A stretch of 64,000 nt of DNA from Theobroma cacao (Eukaryota; Streptophyta; Magnoliopsida; Malvales; Malvaceae). Below the pieces are notes generated by a model, which did no database searches, was not told the origin of the DNA, and worked only from the letters and a program-made list of their open reading frames with translations. Below are positions 40,611-53,300 of the stretch, piece by piece; position 1 is the stretch's first letter; each line of letters opens with the position of its first letter. Position numbers and translations under genes: made by a program. The stretch covers positions 1,085,539 to 1,149,538 of the forward strand of contig NC_030854.1 in the NCBI RefSeq assembly GCF_000208745.1, in the 5' to 3' direction.

Positions 40611-41036
40611 TGTTTCGTTTCAAATGTTGTAGGGTTTATCCATGTTGGACTGGGGGTTTTTGCTTGCCCTTTGTCTGATAAATTTTATCGGGTCGTGTTC
40701 TTGCGGGCGTCAGGCTTCGGGCCTCAAGCTTCGGGTCATGTAAGAAAGAAAGGACAAATCCAACGGCTAGCAGCTCGAGGGATACGTAAGCAAGGACGGC
40801 CTCATCCGTTTAGATCAAAAGTTTTCCCGAATCCTACGTGGCCCAACAAGCTGAGATCGGCTGTCGTTTCGCAACTTTCCTCTTGTTTCGGTTTCCTCAA
40901 AAGGGTTTTTGGTTGGGTTCTTGTTTGACTTCGTGTCCGTTCTTCTTTGATCTCTGCTTCCAGTTGATGAAAACTAATCTGCAATCTCACGATTTGTTAG
41001 TCAAACAATTTCTTCTTGGGTTGCTTCCTGTCACAG
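40611..41036. promoter_or_regulatory. head-to-head promoter region between FLN1 and the Yos1-like gene
   Basis: The two genes diverge here. A Yos1 leader exon probably ends at 41,036 (CACAG|GTGAG), so the promoters share only a few hundred base pairs. The region is more GC-rich than other spacers in the window. Shared regulation is inference. Confidence 0.4.
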
Positions 41037-41949
41037 GTGAGAAAATTCCCATCTTTTGTTTCTCTCTGTTTCCAAGAAAAAGTCTCTGTTTTGATGCTTT
41101 GTGTTTCTCAAATCTGAAGTACTAAGAGTGAGCTAATTTCAGGAATAAATTTGAGATTTTTTTATGCCCATAATTTATTTTACTTGAACCCCAAAACCAG
41201 GAACCTGAAATGGACTAAATCTTCTGTTCTGATGCTGTTTTATTGCATTTGTAATTGTATAATTTCTGTTGCTTTTTCATCAGTTTCATGAAAGTTAATC
41301 AAAGGTTGAATCACTTTTCAAGCAGAAGTGCTTCTGTAAATTCTATGTTGATTCTTTTGATCTTTTCTTCTGTTGCTCTGAGATTTAGTCATATTTCCAT
41401 AGACCATAGCTAATCAGCTTTTCTGTAGATATGAATGTCTTTTTGCTTAGGTAAACATGATAAGCCAGGTGCTAAAATATGTATTTAAGTGCAGCTAGTT
41501 GCAAGATGATGGGAAAGTATACAAATGTGCTGCCTTTTACATCTTAGAAATTCAATGCACTGCCTTGGAGAAATTTAGCACCAATGGTTTAGGTTAAACC
41601 TAGATAAAGATAGGGCTTTCCTCAGAAACCAGCGGTAAATGCTTAAAGAAGACGATCATTTACTCACATAACTCGTTGATTACATAAGTAAAAGGAGGGG
41701 GCATTATGTGGGAAATGTCGAGGCTATGTTTTATACGCATTGAGAGTTATAATTTTGAGAGTGTAGTAGAGTTGAGCAGCCTTGGCTGCTATTTGGAGTA
41801 GTGTTTTTGAGATGAATTCTTCTGTCTACAAGGGGGTAAGGCATCTCACTCCAATCCAATCCATTTAGAACTTCTCACTAGTCCCTATTTGAATATGAAC
41901 CCAAAGTGTTTATCCTAAATTTGAGAATTGAAACCTTTATCTTCTGCAG
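41037..41949 (+). other. probable 5'UTR intron of the Yos1-like gene
   Basis: Donor CAG|GTGAGAAA at 41,037 and acceptor CTTCTGCAG ending at 41,949, four bases before the ATG. The interval is T-rich without coding signal. A second donor-like site near 41,834 (GGTAAGGC) leaves room for an additional non-coding exon. Confidence 0.45.
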
Positions 41950-41952
41950 AAA

Positions 41953-42186
41953 ATGGGCTTCTGGACTTTGCTCGAAGGTTTGCTGCTCTTTGCCAATGCT
42001 TTAGCAATACTGAATGAAGATAGGTTCCTTGCTCGAAGAGGATGGACCTTGGCAGAAATTCAAGGAGGGAGAAGAAATACGCTTAAGGGGCAGATAATTG
42101 GGCTCATACATGCATGCCAATTTTTGAGACTACCACTTATCCTTTTCAATATCATCACCATAGTAGTGAAGCTGTTCACTGGTTGA
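41953..42186 (+). CDS. Yos1/IER3IP1-like small membrane protein
   Basis: A 77-residue protein encoded in one exon. The N-terminal hydrophobic helix (WTLLEGLLLFANALAILNE), the signature NEDRFLARRGW, and a C-terminal hydrophobic helix (LPLILFNIITIVVKLFTG) match the Yos1/IER3IP1 family. Yeast Yos1 is a component of the Yip1-Yif1 complex required for ER-to-Golgi COPII traffic. The short length is normal for the family (about 75-85). The start lies immediately after a strong splice acceptor, so the upstream exon is probably non-coding. Likely syntenic counterpart At2g37975. Confidence 0.92.
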   Translation: MGFWTLLEGLLLFANALAILNEDRFLARRGWTLAEIQGGRRNTLKGQIIGLIHACQFLRLPLILFNIITIVVKLFTG

Positions 42187-43022
42187 GGTTGATGAGAGGT
42201 GAGAAGAGGTTCATGGCTTGGGACATGAATTAATCCATGCATGTTGTGATATGTTACTACTAAACTGTTAGCCCACTCAAGGGCCATGACCTGTGTGTAC
42301 AATACTCAAAAAAGGTAAAATCAGAGGAAGCTCATATGCTAGTAAGACCATGTTTGCGGCCTATGCAATTTAATTTCATTGCTACACTTTTGTTTCTTTT
42401 TAGTTTTTTGGTTTTGCCTGCTTGACCGTGTTTACTTTCGACATTAACTGGAGCACCTCAGGTAGGTGCAGGGCTTGGGGCATTTGACATCCAATTATAA
42501 AAGCTCACTAATATTAACATCTTCTCGGGATAGAGTCTACTCTGTCAATACTCAATATACAGTAGTTTTTTCATTTTGATGCAGAGTTTGTTCAATTTTG
42601 CATCCCTTGCAGTGGTTGTAATCTTATCTCCGCTCTATTTTGGTAACAAAAAGTGAGCTTTGCACAAGATGGAAGGATTGATGCGTTTATGTCCAAACAT
42701 AAGGCCAGAAAACCAGACAGGCAAATCGACAATGAGCTAATGATAAAAAATGCATCTTTTTTAGATTAGAGGACTCCAAGAACAGGGCTAATGTTGCATG
42801 TTCATGAATGAATAACCATGAAAGTAGTGACCTTTGGCAGCATTTCTACCTCTGACATTCTTAGAAAGAGATGAAAGTAGCAGAATATCAAATCCATCCA
42901 AAATCTCAAAATATATACATATAATATTTAATTTGTGATGACTAAAAACCTGTCAAGTTCTGATAATTGTGAGAGAAAGAACAGTACAACAAACATATTG
43001 AGCTAACCACATAATTCAGCAC
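42187..43022. other. intergenic between convergent Yos1-like and SOUL genes
   Basis: 3' untranslated sequences of both genes and a short spacer; no additional gene seen. Confidence 0.5.
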
Positions 43023-43625
43023 TCACTGGACTGGTAGCATGACCTCATTAGTCCTGAAAGCAGGCAAAGTCCAAGGAGGATTGTACCTAGCTAACAAGAA
43101 CTCGCCAATCACCTTGTGCCCATCTCTTTCTAAGCTCTTCTTGAGGTTCTCCACCTTCTCCTCGACCACCTGATCTGTTGCCACACCTGCAAACTTCACC
43201 ACCCCATATTTCCTCTCCCCTTCCTCTCTTATCACCACCCTCTCATCCAACGGCTTGGGAGCCTCCTCTGCCCTCTCGTACATCGCCGGCAACAGAAACT
43301 GCATTGTCACCATGTTTTTCTCACCCTTTGTTATCACGGGAGCCGTCATGGCAATCTTTTCACTTTCACTTCCAGGCGATTTAGTTATCACAGGAGCTGT
43401 CATGGCGATCTTTTCAGGTTTTGCATTCTGCGGATTGCCTAAGGCACCTATGTAATTTGCCAACACCGAAAAGCCACCATCCTTGTTCCCCTTGAACTGG
43501 GATGGATCGTACGTGACTTCAGCCACAACTGATGGTGAGTATTTGCGGATTTCATAATCGGCTGAAGATTGAACAACTTCATATTTTGGAGTCTCCACAC
43601 TGATCTTACCAAGAATCATACCCAT
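43023..43625 (-). CDS. SOUL heme-binding family protein (SOUL-1 type)
   Basis: Single-exon gene of 200 residues. The start MGMILGKISVETPKYEVV matches Arabidopsis SOUL-1 (At2g37970). The frame is open further upstream but has no ATG there, so I use 43625. SOUL/HBP motifs are present: YEIRKYSPSVVAEVTY near the start, MTMQ-like MVTMQFLLPAMYERAEEAP in the middle, and ARYNPPWTLPAFRTNEVMLPV at the end. The block EKIAMTAPVITK occurs twice in tandem (about residues 70-101), separated by SPGSES. There is no evident signal or transit peptide, suggesting a cytosolic protein. Family members bind heme or tetrapyrroles; function in plants is only partly defined. Confidence 0.93.
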   Translation of the reverse strand: MGMILGKISVETPKYEVVQSSADYEIRKYSPSVVAEVTYDPSQFKGNKDGGFSVLANYIGALGNPQNAKPEKIAMTAPVITKSPGSESEKIAMTAPVITKGEKNMVTMQFLLPAMYERAEEAPKPLDERVVIREEGERKYGVVKFAGVATDQVVEEKVENLKKSLERDGHKVIGEFLLARYNPPWTLPAFRTNEVMLPVQ

Positions 43626-46517
43626 GTTGGAGAAGGTAAACAAGTTGGAAGTAGAAAGACTGGAGGATCTAACTAGAGGGTTCAAAGTAGATTTCAGCTT
43701 AGTAACTGCACCAAGCCAATGAGGAATCCTTTTATAACCAGATGGAAGAGAAGAGAAGAAAGTGTTGAATTTGCCTCTGGAATCTAGATTGTTCGATCTA
43801 GGCTTATGTCGTCAAAATGCTATTACTTGGGAGAGGAGTAAAGACTTCATTTTTGTGTGCCCCTGGATTTTGTGGCACGAGTTCGGAGATGAATTGGTGG
43901 ACTAAGTTCATCCACGACCAAAATGGAGAATGAGCCTCGGGCTTTACAGTTTTACTCAAAGCTACCCTTTTTGAACAATAAAGCGAACAATGCAAGATTC
44001 TGCTCAGTGTAGACAAAAACCGTGGACTTCTTCAGTTCCATGAAACATTTCTGATAGATCAAGAAAGATAAATTTGATGGGCCTTCAGAGAAAGCCTTTC
44101 TGCCTAGTAAGTGAAGGCCCATAACTTGAGTGAATTCACTTTAAAAAAAGCTTGGGACCTTCAGCCTACTTGTTATATATCTTGATTACAGGATACCAAA
44201 CAAATCTCTTTGCTGTGCTTATATCTCAGCCTGAGATAGGGTAAGATCAGTTCATTTTCCAAACAGTCCCTTAGGGTTGGTTCTTATCACCGTATAAACG
44301 GCTGCAAGCCTGCATCTTTCATCAAACACCGCCTCTGTAGGATTGGGTACCTAGGATAACCAAGGTTTTCAAGGTACCATGTTTTTTGAAGCAAAAACTT
44401 GTCTTTTAAGACAACGATCAGATGATTGATATGATTTTGTTTTAATGTTTTTGATAGCTTTCTGCTTTTCAATGGTAAAAGAGAAAAGGGCATCAATGAG
44501 GAGATGATTAAATTGTTATCCTTGCACTTTGATTGTCAGTGAAGAAACAATGAGGGCATGTTCTCTCTGAGATGCTCCTTTTTCAACTACTTTCTGCTTT
44601 GGGTTTCTTCTTTTTTGTTTGGATCAAAGATGTTTACTTTATTCTGCGTTATCTATCTGATAGTACTTTCTCTGAAAGGAAATGGAGATAACACTGATCA
44701 CATACTGAGATCCAGTTACCTTTGATGATTTTCTTTTGTTACATTAGTTGGTTTAATTGATTCCCTTTTAGTGTTAATTCATGTTGTAAGAGTTTGTGAG
44801 ATGCTTGCATTGGATCCATGATGCTACTTTTACAAACTGCGTTATCTATCTGAACTTCTTCTTTTGAGGGATTGAAGATACTCTTCCATGCTGAGATCCA
44901 GTCTTACTGTGTTATTCACATGTTCACTGTCCTCCCTGTTTCCTTCAGATCAAGTTTTCTGCAGCCTTGGAAGATTGGGTATAGTGAATAACAGATATGT
45001 CTGTTATTCCATTAACAAGAGGGTTAACATATCTAATCTTCATGGATAAACTAGGGATTGGCTACTTTTTAACTGTACAGTTTACAATATATCAATATTG
45101 AATCTTGATCATTAATTTGTTCATGACTGGACAAGATTTCAGAATTATAGTTTATGGGGATATGGTGGTCTACAACACTTGTTTTACATTTGCATTTGAT
45201 TAAGATGGTGTAATATGTTATCTGTTGTGTTCCAAGATTTAGAGTAGAGAAAGTGGGGACAGGTTATCGATGGACTATTAGCTTAGGAACCTGATGGAGG
45301 ATGGAATCGAATATGAAGAATTTGAATTAAACTCCTTTCCATCATCCACAAAACTGTTTCTCCTGCAGCTGGAAGAAGTTGCTAGGAAATGTGAATATCA
45401 ATTGCTTGACTAGGATGTAGTGTACATTGAATTAGATATCTGCATCTTAACAATATCATGTCTAAATGAAATCTAGCTTTTGCATTGTTTATGTCTCTGT
45501 TGGAGGATCAATTGAGCTTTGCAGGTAGTGTTGACGAGGTCATCGAATAAATTCTAGCAACCATTTGCAGTTCCATAAACAAGGGTTTGATCAAAATATT
45601 AAAAGACCAAGAAATCCTGTTGATCTCACTAGCTGTTGCTGCACCAGAAGTTGACTCCGATTGATACTTGATTTGCATTTCTGTTGAGTTCGATTCTTCA
45701 CCATGTGCAACTGCTATTTGATTAATCGAAAACCATGACCTGTAAAACCTGGAATGATGCAAACTGTACTTTAGTTCTATAAAGAATAAAGATGAAGGCT
45801 GTCTTAGAAATTCTCTTTTCAGCCAATGTTGGTTTCCATGTGCTTGTTGCACTTGCTGCCATGTGAAGCAGATAGTTCTAATTCTAGAACATGAAATTAA
45901 ATATGAAGTATGTTCATTTTGCCATGAGATCATTACATTTCTTATGATTTTCCTGCATCCGAAAACATCCCAGTTCTTATCCCCCCCAATAACCCCAAGG
46001 TCATGATTTGATTAACTTCAAGCTTAAGCATGTTCTGCAATCGTAACCCATCTTACAAAATTCAAACTTTGTGATTAGGACAAAGGAAAGAAAGAAAGTG
46101 TGATTAGGTCCACCTTTTTGAAAAACAAATACCCTAAATTTGACCAAGTTAACTTGTTCTGATGGTGCCATTTGAAGCAAAGGATGGCAAAGTTTTTCCC
46201 CAAGGAGCCTAAAATTTGAATCAACAAATCTGTTTCTGTCGTTTCCCCAATAATAATAATGGCATTAACAATCCAGTCCAGGCTGTTTTGTCTCATTTCG
46301 AAATTCAAACTGAACCACCCATCATCATCCAGCTTAATCTGACCGTTACTTTACAAGGATCCTGTTTGGTAAAACAGAAAAAAAAAAAAAAAGGAAAGGA
46401 AAAGAAAAGAAAAACAACTCATTCACACCCAAATTCAAAAACAAAACAACAAAAATCCCGCTTCATCATTCAAATATAACTCTGCACTTATTCCTACCGT
46501 TAGCCCTGTACTTTTTC
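43626..46517. other. intergenic between SOUL and beta-tubulin (divergent)
   Basis: About 2.9 kb without a convincing gene. A degenerate duplication offset by about 195 bp is visible at about 44,645-44,720 and 44,838-44,915 (shared 'ctgcgttatctatctga' and 'ctgagatccagt'). Several minus-strand frames (for example 45,508-45,933) are open but show no recognisable domain. The right-hand 500 bp are tubulin promoter, with a poly-A/purine run at 46,378-46,411. Confidence 0.45.
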
Positions 46518-46524
46518 TATAAAG
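46518..46524 (+). promoter_or_regulatory. TATA box of the beta-tubulin gene
   Basis: TATAAAG lies 107 bp upstream of the ATG, followed by a C/T-rich leader. Confidence 0.55.
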
Positions 46525-46624
46525 ATCCCTCCGTCCCCACAACTCTCCTCTCTAACCCTATCGTTTTCTCTCTGTTCTTTCTGTCTTTGGGTGTTTGTTT
46601 TTCTCTCTGTTTTAATCCCCAAAA

Positions 46625-48147
<1,523 letters not shown>

Positions 48148-48573
48148 TTCACTTCTAGTTTTTTCGGGATGTAAAACAATGCTAAAAAAAGTATCCAATT
48201 GCCAGTCTCTGGCAACAGAAAAGGATTAATCTGGATAGCTGTATGCCAATATGAATGTTAAATATATTGATAATTCCAGTTCTGTTCTTCCAATCTTGGA
48301 ACTATTAAGTTCCATATGTTTATACAAATTAAACCAATCTGATATGATTCCTTAGGCCATCCAAAAGAAGAACAATATTTTATCTCTGGCAGAGTTCTGA
48401 TAAAATTTATCAGAACCACAGGGGCTTGCTGTGTCAAAAAACTGTGCCAGCAAAAATGGCATTGGAAATAAGAAAAGTTAAGGTCTTAAATATTAGTACA
48501 AAAATACCATGAAACATTCTCAGTTGTACTAATTATACACCAAGTCATAGAGCATAAAAACCTAAGGCAGCTT

Positions 48574-48710
48574 AATATATATATATATATATATTATTTT
48601 TTTTTTTGAAAGGTTAAGTTTCATTAAAACAGGGGAAGCACCCCTGAAAGAACAAAAGGAAGAATTGAGACCTTTGTACCCCAAAATTTGCAGCATAAAG
48701 GCCTAAAACT
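48574..48710 (-). mobile_element. possible 3' end of a truncated LINE
   Basis: A (TA)n run (48,574-48,595) and a T-run (48,597-48,607) precede 'gaaaggttaagtttcatt' and the GGGGAAGCACCCC block. Read on the minus strand this is a GGGGTGC...TTTTAATGAAACTT...poly-A arrangement, like plant non-LTR retroelement tails. No coding sequence is attached, so the call is tentative. Confidence 0.35.
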
Positions 48711-48759
48711 TCAGGTATAACCTATAACTTGGCAGCTTAATTCAGCAAGGAGTGTAAGC

Positions 48760-49113
48760 TGTTAATTCATTCCTTGATAGTTAATCCCTAAATGAGGTCA
48801 CAAGAATAGATTTCTTCGACAAAGAACTTGTTCAGGAATTTTATGCATTTGTGATTTAGGACACTCAATCAACATAGCAATTCATATATTAAACGTGAAT
48901 TCAATGCATCCACTGTTTAACAATACAAAACAAAGCACGTCAAAGACCTTAATTCATGCATTTATCCTCAAATCAGGTCAGAATTATAGATTTCTTACAC
49001 GAAGAACTTGCTTAAGCATTATGCATTTACAATTAAGGTTCCGAAAAGCAACATTGTAATTTATATTAAAGGTGAATCTCAATGCTTCAATCATTAAACA
49101 CTATGTAACAAAG
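48760..49113. repeat. tandem duplication, about 180 bp unit
   Basis: The block at 48,760-48,938 is repeated at 48,940-49,113 with a constant 180 bp offset: 'aatgaggtca' against 'aatcaggtca', 'atagatttctt', 'gaagaacttg', 'atgcattt' and 'taaacactatgtaacaaag'-like ends. It lies between the 3' ends of the convergent tubulin and lectin genes. Confidence 0.7.
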
Positions 49114-49232
49114 AGCTACATTTTTCACAATTGATCGTCAGCTACAACCACACACAGTACCTGCAACTACAATTACAAAAAAGATCATCAATTTACAACA
49201 TTAAACATCCAACAGAACCCCAACTCTAACAT

Positions 49233-50309
49233 CTACTTCTTGCCAACTTTGACAGCTTCTTCGTCCTCTGCTACTTTGAACTTCTTGTACTCAAAATCCA
49301 CAGGGTGCACACCACACTCTTCGGGCGCTACTGGGCGCCTATCACCAAGGATGGTCCATAGGTATAGAACACAAGAAGCTGTCAAGGCTCCACAAGCACC
49401 ACCGAAAATGAACACAGCAAGAACTCTCCAAAAACAATTGCTACTCTTGTGCGCTGTTGTCAGAGGTTTGGGGTTCTTTGCAATGGCCTCAGGATTGAGT
49501 GGTTGAGAGTGCATCCAATTTGGAACCTGCCTTAGCTTAAAACTCCACGAGTAAATAAAGCATGTCTGTGACGAGTTCCGATTTGAAGCGCTTAAGCCCA
49601 CAAACAAGTCCTCATCATTCCATAGTTTTGACAAGTCGATTGAGTATGAAAGCAACGGATCTTCAGGCCTAGTACTACCAGATTGATTCAACCAAATCTC
49701 TAGTCTCTTTGAACTTGCCTCATAATCAATCCACGAATGTAATTTTTCTCCATTGTTTAACACCAAATTGGCAGATGATAAATTTCTCGCTTTAACTGAT
49801 ACAAGACTACCCACATCAACGCCCACATGATTTCCATTCAAATCACCATACCTGGCATCTTTGAAGGTATCGAATTCAACAGCAACAGCACCTCTATTAC
49901 GTTTCTCCAATCCAAGAGAAACCCCAAACGAACTATTATGCAACACATTAAGATTAAAACTACGGGGAACCATAACAAAAGCCAAACCATCACCATTTTC
50001 ATGGGACATTGAGAAGGAAAAGTAAGTTGAAAAAGAAGCAAAATTCCTGACTTTACCTTCAACAAGCTTGATGGGTTTCTTATACATGACTTTCCCAGCA
50101 CTCCCACTTACTGAGTTAGTAAGTTGAACCCAAGAGCCATCATTAGCAACCCGTGCATCCCCGTATAAAGCAATATTGGACACAAAGTTTGGATCTTTAC
50201 CAAAACTTTTGAAGGAAAAAGAGGAACTTTGGTCTGCAGCTAAGATTTTGAAGTGGAAAATGATAAAAGTTAGGACTGTGAAGTAGTTGGAAATGGAGAA
50301 TGTGGCCAT
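49233..50309 (-). CDS. L-type (legume) lectin-domain membrane protein lacking a kinase
   Basis: Single exon, 358 residues. There is a signal peptide at about 1-24 (hydrophobic, ending ILAADQ), a legume-lectin beta-sandwich at about 26-260 with conserved FSTYFSFSM, GDGLAFVMVP and AVEFDTFKD, then a linker. One transmembrane helix lies at about 294-320 (VLAVFIFGGACGALTASCVL), with a cytosolic tail of about 38 residues. Lectin receptor kinases share this layout but continue into a kinase; here the frame ends cleanly, as in the At3g09035/At5g03350 group. The metal/sugar-site aspartate in VEFDTF is present. The ligand is unknown. A role as a kinase-less surface lectin is inference. Confidence 0.9.
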   Translation of the reverse strand: MATFSISNYFTVLTFIIFHFKILAADQSSSFSFKSFGKDPNFVSNIALYGDARVANDGSWVQLTNSVSGSAGKVMYKKPIKLVEGKVRNFASFSTYFSFSMSHENGDGLAFVMVPRSFNLNVLHNSSFGVSLGLEKRNRGAVAVEFDTFKDARYGDLNGNHVGVDVGSLVSVKARNLSSANLVLNNGEKLHSWIDYEASSKRLEIWLNQSGSTRPEDPLLSYSIDLSKLWNDEDLFVGLSASNRNSSQTCFIYSWSFKLRQVPNWMHSQPLNPEAIAKNPKPLTTAHKSSNCFWRVLAVFIFGGACGALTASCVLYLWTILGDRRPVAPEECGVHPVDFEYKKFKVAEDEEAVKVGKK

Positions 50310-53300
50310 TGCTGAAGTGGGTTAGAGCTGAATCTGGATTTGGTATTTTCTTTGTTGGTCTACTAAGATTTCCTTGGTGATGATTCCATTTACAACTAGG
50401 CGATTTTCCCTCTCTTTTTTTTAGGGTTCTGGGTGAAGAACCAGAGGAAAGAAAGTAAAGAATAGGGGCGTTGGGTTGGCTTGGAGGTTGTGAAAATTAA
50501 ATACGTTTACTCGTTTCTGCAACTCTTTTTCATTCACTTTCTCTGAGTGGTTGCTGACTGAGGGAATATTATAATGGACATTTTTCACTTTTGCACTTGT
50601 ACTTCTTCTAAATTCTCAAATGTACTCTATTTTTTTGTATTTACATTTCTATCCACAAATATTAATTAACTGTGCGAGACAGGTACAGTACTTTTCTCTT
50701 GAGTTGTTTCATCAATTAAAGTTCCACCATGAATAGTTCACTATACTTCTTTTTGCTGAACTCCAACACAAGGGCTCCATAGTTCTCTCCATCCCTTTTT
50801 TTCACAAGAAAAGGTTGTCGCTTTGAGCATCAAAAAACTTAGAACCAAAGAATTTCACTTGGTATAAAGTACAAATATGTGAAACAAAATGTGGGTACTT
50901 GCAAATTATTGGGTTCAAGAGTTACAGTTGTCAAAGCCAAACTTGTTTGTTAGCCACAACAAAAAGGAGGATAAAGGAAAGAGAAGAAAGATAGGATGTC
51001 TTAGGTAAATGTACTCTCAGGTCTAGACAATGGTCTAAGCTTTTGCAATAAAAAAACATACAACACACACAAGCACACAGCTGTACAGTAACAGGAAGCG
51101 AGAGTCTCAAGTCTCTATCAATTCCAAGCAAAATCCTCCACTACCTCTTCCCCTTTCCAATCTTCTTTTTGTTTTATAAGAAAAAGAAAAGAGGTTTTTG
51201 TGTGGGGAGCAAAAGAAAAAAAAAAGCGGTTCTCTTTGAAGAGAGGGACCATTTTCTAACGTGCACAATAGGGTCGGGCTTTGATAAACCCACCCAAGGT
51301 TTGTTGTGCAACGTGCCAGCCTGCCTGCCTGCAACACTTTGGCGGAGCTCTTTCCAGGTAAAAACTAATGCAGGCGTGCTCTTTATCTTGTTGATTAAGG
51401 CAAGAGATAAGTCTTTTAGAATTTGAAACATTGGTAGAAACCTTCGAGTCTTGGAATTGACCCTTGTCTCTTAGCAAAGATTTGGGTGATTCTGGGGTGT
51501 ATGTCCTCACTTCTCAGTCATTCTCAGCAGCATTCAATTCTTTTTGAGGATTGTGAGCAAAGGGTTGGTGGTCTTTAATGCAGTCAGTTGTTGCATTAAA
51601 GAACCCTTCATCAATGACTGGTATTTATATTTACTCTAGGGTGGTACGATTCGTGATCCTGGAAGAGAAGAATCTGCAGATTTTTTGGTAGGTCAAGGCC
51701 TCAGGATGTCAGGTGTAGTTAAATCTGCATGCTTTGAAATTTAAGACAATAATCTTTGCATTGAATAATTAATTATGGGTAGTTTTTAGATTTATTCAAG
51801 TGGCAGATACAATTGACCTTGATGAGATTATTTCAACATTTAATTTAAAATTAATTAATTTTATATTTATATGTTCAAAATATTTTTGATTTAACATATA
51901 TGAGTTTTTTTTATTGTCATTTCAATACTCTTCTCATGTGCCGGAATCACGAACCTATCACATAATATGAAACAACGGAAGAGTCTAAATGGAAACCGTA
52001 CCTCTTTTGATATCATCATGTATATGAAAAGGGAAAAATTAGAGTTTTTAAGGTAAATATAGGAACAATTTTATCATTGTTCCTAAATAAACGAGTAACT
52101 TCATATAAATAACTAAGATAAAGAATTATAGACAGGAATGATTTCTACCCTAACCAGGCGCAAAAAGTGTAATGTGCCCTCTGTTTTTCTTTTCCCTGAT
52201 GAAATGTGCCCTCCTCTTATGTCAAGTGGTTTATCTAAGCTTTCAGTTTGCTTGATGGCACAAAAGGCAAGACATACAGAACGGTTATCTGTCCTCATTA
52301 TTTACAAAATAATTGAAAAATGAACAAGGCTATGGGAAATGGGGCAGAGCACATGCCATATTACTGAAGGTTACAAAGACTGCTCGCCAAGTATCATATG
52401 AAGTTTGGGTGGAACCCTACTCCCCCACACACAAAGAGGACAAATTTTAGAACCATAAGCACTCCAACTTGTTTGTGCATTAAATTTGAAACGTGGCAGG
52501 GGACCACTAGCTTTTGAGGTGTGAATCTTGTGACCCTACTTTAAGTTGGTGCCTTTTGATTTTTTTTTTCAAGGACCCTGTTAGATAGATTTCAATTTTA
52601 AACCCCATCGGGTTTGGTTGGTTTTCCTGAAGTCTTCACTCAAGTTTCTGAGGTTGGCATTAGATCAAAAATCAACAAAATGGATTGAAGACACAGAATA
52701 CATAGGAAGGCAGCTTGTGTTTTTCAGGCCAACATCTATTTCCTAGAGCAAGCAGAAATATGGGAATGTAGCACTGTCTCTATAGAGACAGCTGATCAAA
52801 ATCATAAATTATGCATGACAAGAGCGACAACCCAATAAGTAATAACCTCTCCCAGAAAGCGTTATGTTTTATCATCTGCTAGGAAGATGGTGGTTGAAGT
52901 GGGCCTTGATAATGTTCAAGGCGATCAACCGGAGAGATAGAGAGACGAAGAAGCGGCCGAAGGAAGATAGCTACTCATCAGTAAAAGAAAATAAAGATGG
53001 GCATCAGTTGGATACCATATTCAGTGCAAAAGTTAGCATGGTTTTTCTGTCCAGATCAGGGATAGATTATAAGCTGGCACATTTAATTGGCTGAAGTCTT
53101 TGCATTTTTAAGACATGGAGTACCGGGGGACCACCATTAAGCCAAGACAGACCATGTAACCTAAACCTCCAAACTGAAAGTTGAAAAAATAATTGACCTG
53201 GACCAGGTAATCCTAGCCAGATCAGCTCTTTTGTGAGATTGTTAGAGCCATCTTAAGTCTCCATGGCCTTAAAGAAGCCCTTAGGAATAATATGAAGACT

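Noticed and set aside
43626..43806. N-terminal extension of the SOUL protein (open frame upstream of the chosen ATG)
   Set aside because: No ATG occurs in the extension before an upstream stop, and the chosen start matches the family N-terminus MGM-GKI.
45508..45933. 141-codon minus-strand frame between SOUL and tubulin
   Set aside because: I considered a copia relic, but no ordered motif of gag, integrase or reverse transcriptase is present and the composition is unremarkable.
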